Shown in pieces: positions 56,395 to 61,983 of a DNA stretch of 64,000 nucleotides. The stretch is from contig NZ_BMPI01000004.1 in the NCBI RefSeq assembly GCF_014647515.1, positions 165,683 through 229,682 of the forward strand, given 5' to 3'. The stretch's first letter is position 1. Each line of letters begins with the position of its first letter. The position numbers and the translations under genes were made by a program. The DNA is from Dactylosporangium sucinum (GTDB lineage: Bacteria > Actinomycetota > Actinomycetes > Mycobacteriales > Micromonosporaceae). The notes beneath the pieces are model-generated. The model saw only the letters and a list, made by a program, of their open reading frames with translations, was not told the origin of the DNA and made no database searches.

Positions 56395-57168
56395 TCAGGC
56401 CTTGTTGTAGGTCCTCTTGGCCCAGAGGTACGAGCCGGCGCCGATGCCGGCGCACCAGGCCAGCGCGATGGCCGCGCTGTTGCCGATCGGGGTGCCGAGG
56501 AGGAGGCCGCGGACGGTCTCCATGATCGGGGTGAAGGGCTGGTACTCGGCGAACCAGCGCAGGGCCGTGGGCATGGAGTCGGTGGGGACGAAGCCGCTGC
56601 CGAGGAAGGGCAGCAGGATCAGCGGCATCGGGGCGTTGCTGGCCGCCTCGGGGGTCGGGGACTTCAGGCCGAGGGCGACCGACAGCCACGTGACGGCCAC
56701 GACGAACATCGTGAGCATCCCGGTGGCGGCCAGCCACTCGACGGCGGTGGCGTTCGGGCGGAAGCCGATCGCCAGCGCGATGCCGATCAGGACGGCCATG
56801 CCGAGGAGCTGCTGGATCACGCTGCCGACGACGTGGCCGGTGAGGACCGAGGCCCGGGAGATCCGCATGGTGCGGAAGCGGGCGACGATGCCTTCGGTCA
56901 TGTCGCTGGCGACCATGACCGCGGTTCCCGTCGCGGCCGTGGCGGCCGCCATGAGCAGGATGCCGGGCACGACGTAGTTGACGTAGACGTCGCGGCCGCC
57001 GCCGAGTCCGTTGCCGAGCGTGCCGCCCAGGACGTAGACGAACAGCAGCAGGATGATCACGGGCGTGATGACCAGCTGCACGGTCATCGACGGGTAGCGG
57101 AGCAGGCGCTTGAGCTGGCGCCGGACCATGGTGGACGAGTCGCGGGCGGCGAGGGCGATGGTGCTCAT
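56395..57168 (-). CDS. ABC-2 type transporter permease (DrrB-like)
   Basis: 257 residues with six membrane segments, including MTVQLVITPVIILLLFVYVL, YVVPGILLMAAATAATGTAV, VIQQLLGMAVLIGIALAIGF, MLTMFVVAVTWLSVALGL. The signature EYQPFTPIMETVRGLLLGTP near the C terminus is typical of the DrrB/daunorubicin-exporter permeases. It overlaps the ATPase gene by 4 bp (ATGA), so the two form one exporter operon, regulated from the divergent region. Substrate unknown: antibiotic, lipid or drug. Confidence 0.93.
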   Translation of the reverse strand: MSTIALAARDSSTMVRRQLKRLLRYPSMTVQLVITPVIILLLFVYVLGGTLGNGLGGGRDVYVNYVVPGILLMAAATAATGTAVMVASDMTEGIVARFRTMRISRASVLTGHVVGSVIQQLLGMAVLIGIALAIGFRPNATAVEWLAATGMLTMFVVAVTWLSVALGLKSPTPEAASNAPMPLILLPFLGSGFVPTDSMPTALRWFAEYQPFTPIMETVRGLLLGTPIGNSAAIALAWCAGIGAGSYLWAKRTYNKA

Positions 57169-58220
57169 CGGATGGTCTCCTTCTGCTGGCCGGTGAGGGT
57201 GAGGAACACGTCGTCGAGGTCGGGGGTGTGAACGCTCAGGTTGTCGATGTCGATCGAGCTTTCGTCGAGGAGCGCGAGCAGCTCGCGGATCGCGTGGACG
57301 CCGCCGTCGCTCGGCACCTGCAGGGTGAGCGCCTCGGGGTCGGCGATCCGGGCGCCGAGGAGCCGCTGAGCGGCGTCGAGCACGTGCGCGTCGGCGAAGG
57401 TCAGCTCGATGTGGCCGCCGGGGATGCGTCGCTTGAGCTCCTCGGCGGTGCCCTCGGCGATCAGCCGCCCGTGGTCGAGCAGCGCGATGCGGTCGGCGAG
57501 CTGGTCGGCCTCCTCCAGGTACTGCGTGGTGAGGAAGATCGTGACCCCGCTCGCGACGAGCTCACGCACGATCTGCCACATGGAGCGCCGGCTGCGCGGG
57601 TCGAGGCCGGTGGTGGGCTCGTCCAGGAAGATCAGCCGCGGGTCGCCGACCAGGGTCATCGCCAGGTCGAGCCGGCGCTGCATGCCGCCGGAGTACGTTC
57701 CGGCCGGCTTGCGTGCCGCGTCGACCAGGTCGAAACGGTCGAGCAGCTCGGCCGCCCGGCGCTTGCCGTCCCGCCGGGACAGGTGCTTGAGGTCGGCCAT
57801 GAGGAGCAGGTTCTCCTCGCCGGTGAGCAGCTTGTCGACGGCCGAGTACTGGCCGGTGACGCCGATCGCGCCGCGCACGTCGTCCGGCCGGCGGGCCAGG
57901 TCGTGACCGGCGACCTCGACCGCGCCGCCGTCGGCCGGGATCAGGGTGGACAGGATCTGGACGGTGGTGGTCTTGCCGGCGCCGTTCGGGCCGAGCAGAG
58001 AGAAGATCGTTCCTTCGGGAACGGCCAGGTCGACGCCGTCGAGGACGACCTTGTCGCCGTACGACTTGCGCAGCCCGTTCGCCGCGATGGCCAGGCTGCG
58101 GGCGGTGATGTCGCCGTAGGCGGTGGTGGCGTGGATGCTCAGGTCGGCGGTGCCGGTGAGCCGGCCGGCGGGGACGTCCAGGACCGCGGCGACCGGGGCG
58201 GGGGTCTCGAACTGCTGCAT
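57165..58220 (-). CDS. ABC transporter ATPase (DrrA-like)
   Basis: 351 residues. Walker A LLGPNGAGKTTTVQIL, signature TYSGGMQRRLDLAMTL, Walker B LIFLDEPTTGLDPRS, and the H-loop region FLTTQYLEEADQLADRI. An N-terminal extension of about 40 residues precedes the ABC domain, and the C-terminal 90 residues match the DUF4162-type extension common in DrrA proteins, ending with HTPDLDDVFLTLTG. It energises export through the permease downstream. The divergent promoter carries GTTGCAAC-type sites. Confidence 0.94.
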   Translation of the reverse strand: MQQFETPAPVAAVLDVPAGRLTGTADLSIHATTAYGDITARSLAIAANGLRKSYGDKVVLDGVDLAVPEGTIFSLLGPNGAGKTTTVQILSTLIPADGGAVEVAGHDLARRPDDVRGAIGVTGQYSAVDKLLTGEENLLLMADLKHLSRRDGKRRAAELLDRFDLVDAARKPAGTYSGGMQRRLDLAMTLVGDPRLIFLDEPTTGLDPRSRRSMWQIVRELVASGVTIFLTTQYLEEADQLADRIALLDHGRLIAEGTAEELKRRIPGGHIELTFADAHVLDAAQRLLGARIADPEALTLQVPSDGGVHAIRELLALLDESSIDIDNLSVHTPDLDDVFLTLTGQQKETIR

Positions 58221-58268
58221 CGTGCTCGCCTCCGTGGCGTTCGGCGTGTTTCTGACACCGGAAACGCT

Positions 58269-58395
58269 ACGTTGCGTTCAAGAATCAGGCAACATCACCG
58301 TTGCACAAGACTAGCAAAGTTCCAGCTCAGAGGCGGAATATTGTTGCAACGGCTGTGAATTTAACGCAACGAAAGCCACGGCGGTCGTTGCAACG
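58269..58395. promoter_or_regulatory. Cluster of GTTGCAAC-type operator candidates
   Basis: Between the DrrA-like and regulator genes: palindrome CGTTGCAACG at 58386-58395, TGTTGCAACG at 58342-58351, and half-sites ACGTTGCGT (58269-58277), CGTTGCA (58299-58305) and CGCAACG (58365-58371). The symmetry fits a homodimeric MarR-type regulator acting on both genes. Confidence 0.65.
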
Positions 58396-58443
58396 GAAGA
58401 AGGGTGAACGCTATGCTGGCGGCGTCGGCGAAGGGAGATCACG

Positions 58444-59163
58444 ATGCCGGGCGGCAGGCTCACCCAGCAGGACCGTCACCAGATCGCGGCCGGGCTGGCC
58501 GACGGGCTCGCCTACGCCGAGATCGCCCGGGGCCTCGACCGCCCCACCTCCACCATCACCCGCGAGGTGCTGCGCAACGGCGGCCCCACCGGCTACCGGG
58601 CCGACCTGGCCCACCGCGCCACCGAACACCGCGCCCATCGCCGCCGCCAACCCACCCCGCGCGCGGCGAGCGCGGCCCCGCAATCAGACGGGCGTGACCC
58701 GGACGCCGTGCGAGAGTACGAGGAGGTGTTCACCACCCTGCTCATGCAGCAGGGGCTGCCCAAGATGATGGCCCGCGCCCTGACCTGCCTCTTCACCAGC
58801 GACGCCGGCAGCCTCACCGCCGCCGAGCTGGTCCAGCGCCTCCAGGTCAGCCCGGCGTCCATCTCCAAGGCCATGGCCTTCCTCGAAAGCCAAGGCCTCA
58901 TCCGGCGTGAACGCGACGACCGCCGGCGGGAACGCTACGCCGTCGACAACAACGTCTGGTATCAGTCCATGGTCGCCGCCGCCCGCTCCAACGCCCAGCT
59001 CGCCGAGACGGCACGCCAAGGCGTGAACATCCTCGGCCACGGCACCCCGGCCGGCGTCCGCCTCGAAGGCATCGCCCGCTTCATGGACTTCGTCGCCGAG
59101 AGCATCGCCCGCGCCGCGGAGCAGGCCCGCGACGTCCTCTACACGAAGGCCGAGACCGGCTAA
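58444..59163 (+). CDS. GbsR/MarR-family regulator with N-terminal IS30-type HTH
   Basis: 239 residues, AAGGGAGATC ribosome site. Residues of about 5-65 are an HTH_38-type domain as in IS30 transposases: LTQQDRHQIAAGLADGLAYA then EIARGLDRPTSTITREVLRN and YRADLAHRATEHRAHRR. A linker follows, then a GbsR/MarR winged helix (about 90-170): AAELVQRLQVSPASISKAMA, LESQGLIRRERDDRRRERYA. The C-terminal helices would dimerise. It diverges from the exporter operon, so exporter repression is the likely role. The fusion of two HTH types is a domain capture. Confidence 0.87.
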   Translation: MPGGRLTQQDRHQIAAGLADGLAYAEIARGLDRPTSTITREVLRNGGPTGYRADLAHRATEHRAHRRRQPTPRAASAAPQSDGRDPDAVREYEEVFTTLLMQQGLPKMMARALTCLFTSDAGSLTAAELVQRLQVSPASISKAMAFLESQGLIRRERDDRRRERYAVDNNVWYQSMVAAARSNAQLAETARQGVNILGHGTPAGVRLEGIARFMDFVAESIARAAEQARDVLYTKAETG

Positions 59164-59474
59164 GCGGCCTTGCGGAGGGTGGTCAGCGCGCGCAGCGCGT
59201 CGGCCAGCGAGATCGGGCGGTCGTCCGCCTCGGTCGCCAGGCACTGCTCGACCATCTGGCGCATCAGCGTCGACGGCTTCAGGCCGCGCCGCTCCGCCAC
59301 CGTGGCCAGCTGCTCGGCGAGCGTGGCCGGTAAGCGAACCGAGTACACGGCCATCGTCTCGCCGTCGGGCTTGGGCGGGAGCTGGGCCGGGGCGTCGGTA
59401 TAGGCGATCTGCCCCGCCGCCACGGCGCCGGCCAGCGCGTCCAGCTGGTCGTCGGTCAGGCGTCCGTCCTGCAT
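59160..59474 (-). CDS. Ribbon-helix-helix (CopG-like) antitoxin candidate
   Basis: 104 residues from the ATG at 59474 (GGGAGG 5 nt upstream). The middle MAVYSVRLPATLAEQLATVA then ERRGLKPSTLMRQMVEQCL is a ribbon-helix-helix DNA-binding motif. The N terminus (RLTDDQLDALAGAVAAGQIA) and the C terminus (SLADALRALTTLRKA) are helical. It overlaps the upstream gene by 19 bp and its 3' end overlaps the convergent regulator, so it is the second gene of a two-gene operon, as in a toxin-antitoxin pair with toxin first. Confidence 0.7.
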   Translation of the reverse strand: MQDGRLTDDQLDALAGAVAAGQIAYTDAPAQLPPKPDGETMAVYSVRLPATLAEQLATVAERRGLKPSTLMRQMVEQCLATEADDRPISLADALRALTTLRKAA

Positions 59475-59740
59475 GATGCCTCCCACCCCTCGAACTCGGC
59501 GAGCTGGGCCGGGGTCATGTCGAGTGCGCCGACGATGAGCCAGTCCAGGCCGCCCTCATGCCGCAGGACGACGATCAGCGGTCGTCCGGCCGCGGTGCGG
59601 GCCCAAACGCTGAGGACCGGGAGGCCGAGCGCGACACCCGATCTCGGGAGCCTGCGATCCGCGTTCAGCGCTTCGAGCGCCTCCCACGGCTCAATCCCGA
59701 TGAGTGCCGCCAGGGTCGCCGGCCACCAGCGGTAGGGCAT
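59456..59740 (-). CDS. Small protein, candidate toxin of an RHH pair
   Basis: 94 residues. The sequence PYRWWPATLAALIGIEPWEA, LNADRRLPRSGVALGLPVLS, VWARTAAGRPLIVVLRHEGG, DWLIVGALDMTPAQLAEF resembles a family of small actinobacterial proteins that I have seen paired with RHH proteins, but I cannot name it. A BrnT-like RNase fold is possible and unproven. The start is 6 nt from a minus-strand -10 TACATT, so the transcript is probably leaderless. The divergent NmrA gene starts 47 bp away. Confidence 0.65.
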   Translation of the reverse strand: MPYRWWPATLAALIGIEPWEALEALNADRRLPRSGVALGLPVLSVWARTAAGRPLIVVLRHEGGLDWLIVGALDMTPAQLAEFEGWEASCRTDA

Positions 59741-59746
59741 ACCCCC

Positions 59747-59752
59747 AATGTA
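59747..59752 (-). promoter_or_regulatory. -10 TACATT of leaderless toxin-candidate gene
   Basis: Minus-strand TACATT, then GGGGGT, then the ATG at 59740. Confidence 0.5.
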
Positions 59753-59773
59753 CGACGCCCGTATTACACCGTC

Positions 59774-59779
59774 CATACT
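59774..59779 (+). promoter_or_regulatory. -10 CATACT of leaderless NmrA-like gene
   Basis: CATACT, then GGCGTAC, then the ATG at 59787; favours that start over the ATG at 59748. Confidence 0.5.
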
Positions 59780-59786
59780 GGCGTAC

Positions 59787-60524
59787 ATGATCGCGGTGAC
59801 CGGGGCGAACGGGGCGGTCGGCCGCCGGGTGCTCGAGCGGCTTCCCGAGGCCAGGGGCCTGACCCGCCAGGACGCCGAGTATCGGGACACCGACGCCATG
59901 GCGAGGGCCCTCCGCGGGGTCACGACGCTGCTGCTGGTGTCCGGGCGCGAGTCGAAGGACCGGGTCGCCGAGCACAAGAGCGCCGTCGACGGTGCCGTCA
60001 GGGCGAACGTGCAGAGGATCGTCTACCTGTCGTTCTACGGCGCCGCGCCCGACTGCACGTTCACCTTCGCGCGCGACCACTGGCACACCGAGGAGCACAT
60101 CAAGCGCTCCGGCCTGCGCTGGACCTTCGTCCGCGACAACCTCTACCTGGAGATGATCCCGCGGTTCGCCGGGGCCGACGGCGTGATCCGCGGCCCCGCC
60201 GGCGACGGGCGGGTGGCGGCCGTGAGCTACGAGGACGTGGCGGAGTCGGTCAAGAGCGTGCTGATCGCCGACCACGACAACGCCACCTACAGCCTCACCG
60301 GCCCGGAGGCGTTCACCCTCCACGAGGCGGCCGAGGCGTTCGGCCTGCGCTACCACCCGGAAACGATCGAAGAAGCCCACGCCTGGCGTCAGGGCGCCCC
60401 GTTCGAGGTCGAGGGCTGGGTCACGTCGTATACGGCGATCGCCGCCGGCGAGCTGGCCGGCGTGACCGACCACGTCGAGCAGCTCACCGGCCGGAAGCCG
60501 CGAGGTCTCCCTACGAGAACGTGA
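59787..60524 (+). CDS. NmrA-like NAD(P)-binding protein
   Basis: 245 residues. N-terminal Rossmann turn IAVTGANGAVGRRVLERLP, then GVTTLLLVSGRESKDRVAEH, RIVYLSFYGAAPDCTFTFAR, SGLRWTFVRDNLYLEMIPRF, and a C-terminal TYSLTGPEAFTLHEAAEAFG. This is the NmrA/HSCARG-like atypical SDR group, including quinone reductases of the QorB type and redox sensors. Catalytic Tyr-x3-Lys is not evident. It is convergent with the spermidine-synthase-like gene (14-bp overlap of ends). Confidence 0.9.
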   Translation: MIAVTGANGAVGRRVLERLPEARGLTRQDAEYRDTDAMARALRGVTTLLLVSGRESKDRVAEHKSAVDGAVRANVQRIVYLSFYGAAPDCTFTFARDHWHTEEHIKRSGLRWTFVRDNLYLEMIPRFAGADGVIRGPAGDGRVAAVSYEDVAESVKSVLIADHDNATYSLTGPEAFTLHEAAEAFGLRYHPETIEEAHAWRQGAPFEVEGWVTSYTAIAAGELAGVTDHVEQLTGRKPRGLPTRT

Positions 60525-61965
60525 GCAGCTGGTCGACCGGCGCGTGGTCGTCGGTCAGCACTTCGGCAGCGCCGACGAAGTCTCGCAACGAGGCGCCCGC
60601 GACCACCTCCGCGCCGTCCGGCGGCGAGAACGCGTGCAGCGGCGCCGTCGAGGCCAGGACGACGAAGTTGCTGCTCACCCGGCCCGCGACCGCCTCGGGC
60701 GGCGCGACCAGCGCCACGTGCGGGAACACCGCCGCGATCGTGGCCAGCTCGGCCCGCACAAACCGGCGGGCGGTGCCGTCGATGACGTTGAGCGCGTAGA
60801 CGCCACCCGGCCGCAGGACGCGCCGGACGTCCTCGACCAGCTCACGCGTGGTCAGATGCCAGGGTACCGCCAGATGCCCGAACGCATCGCCGATCACAAG
60901 ATCCTTCGAGGCGCCGGCAACGAACGAGAGATTCGCCCGAGCGTCCCCGGTCACGACCCGCAGCGACGGCCCGGTCCGCAGGCCGAGCCGGCGCCGGTCC
61001 AGCTCGACCAGCTTCGCGTCGAGCTCCAGCACCAGGCTGTCGGTGCCGGGCCGGGTGGTGGCGAGGTAGCCGGGCATCGTGAACCCGCCCCCGCCGAGGT
61101 GCAGCGCGTCGAGCCGCCCCGGGGGCAGGGTGTCCACATAGGACGCGATCCAGCGGGTGTACGCGAACTCGAGGTGCCGTGGATCGTCCAGGTCCACATA
61201 GGAATGCTGAGCGCCGTTGAGCAGCAGGGTGCGCCCCGACGGGCGGGCCGGGTCGGCCGTGACGGTGGCGCAGTGGTACGCCGTCTCGACCTCGCACGGG
61301 TCCGGCGCGACGATGGCGACGGGCACGCCGCACGCCACGACGGCGAGCGCCACGGTCACCGGCGCGCGCTTCCGCCAGTACCCCATGAGCAGAAAGCCGG
61401 CGAGGGCCAGGATCCCCGCCAGTCCGTAGAGGATGCCGCTCGTCGGCACCGCCGCCACCAGCACGAAACCCGTCCCGAACGTGGCGGTGATCCCGCCGAG
61501 CGTGCCGACGCTGGACAGCTTCCCGACCACCCGCCCGGTGTGCCCGAGGTCGCCGAGCTGGAGCTTCACGATCAGCGGGGTGACGGCCGACAGCAGCGCC
61601 GCCGGCACGAACAGCGTCATCATCGCCAGGAGCATCACGCTGCCCGGGTCGGTGCCGCGCAGCCACTGCCCGGCGGCGCGGACGAGGGGCAGGGTCGCCG
61701 CGGTCGTCGCCGCGCCGAGCAGGAGCAGGGGCGAGAGCAGCTTCGCCGGGTCCAGCCGGCGGTCGGCCAGCCAGCCGCCGGTCCACGCGCCGTAGGCGAT
61801 CGCGCCGAGCGCCACGCCGATGATGGCGGTGCTCGTCTCCAGGGTCACCCCGACGTACGGCCCCACGAGGCGTAGCCCGGCGATCTCCAGCACGAGGACC
61901 GCGCCGCTCGTGAGGAACACCAGGCCGGCGGCCACCCGGTTATTGAGAGGTCTGCCAGTCGTCAC
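60511..61965 (-). CDS. Membrane-anchored spermidine-synthase-like methyltransferase-fold protein
   Basis: 484 residues from the GTG at 61965. Seven membrane helices (about 10-245, for example AGLVFLTSGAVLVLEIAGLR and IIGVALGAIAYGAWTGGWLA) precede a cytoplasmic SpeE-like domain: LDALHLGGGGFTMPGYL (nucleotide loop), LVLELDAKLVELDRRRLGL, VVTGDARANL, DLVIGDAFGHLAVPWHL and RVLRPGGVYALNVID. The catalytic Asp pair of true spermidine synthases is only partly matched, so polyamine synthesis is uncertain. It shares its -10 region with valS. Confidence 0.86.
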   Translation of the reverse strand: MTTGRPLNNRVAAGLVFLTSGAVLVLEIAGLRLVGPYVGVTLETSTAIIGVALGAIAYGAWTGGWLADRRLDPAKLLSPLLLLGAATTAATLPLVRAAGQWLRGTDPGSVMLLAMMTLFVPAALLSAVTPLIVKLQLGDLGHTGRVVGKLSSVGTLGGITATFGTGFVLVAAVPTSGILYGLAGILALAGFLLMGYWRKRAPVTVALAVVACGVPVAIVAPDPCEVETAYHCATVTADPARPSGRTLLLNGAQHSYVDLDDPRHLEFAYTRWIASYVDTLPPGRLDALHLGGGGFTMPGYLATTRPGTDSLVLELDAKLVELDRRRLGLRTGPSLRVVTGDARANLSFVAGASKDLVIGDAFGHLAVPWHLTTRELVEDVRRVLRPGGVYALNVIDGTARRFVRAELATIAAVFPHVALVAPPEAVAGRVSSNFVVLASTAPLHAFSPPDGAEVVAGASLRDFVGAAEVLTDDHAPVDQLLTFS

Positions 61966-61970
61966 CGCTC

Positions 61971-61977
61971 TAGCATG
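61971..61977. promoter_or_regulatory. Overlapping divergent -10 elements for valS and SpeE-like gene
   Basis: TAGCAT on the plus strand (61971-61976) is 7 nt before the valS ATG at 61984. CATGCT on the minus strand (61977-61972) is 6 nt before the GTG at 61965. The two hexamers share five bases, and only 18 bp separate the two start codons. Confidence 0.6.
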
Positions 61978-61983
61978 GGGCAC

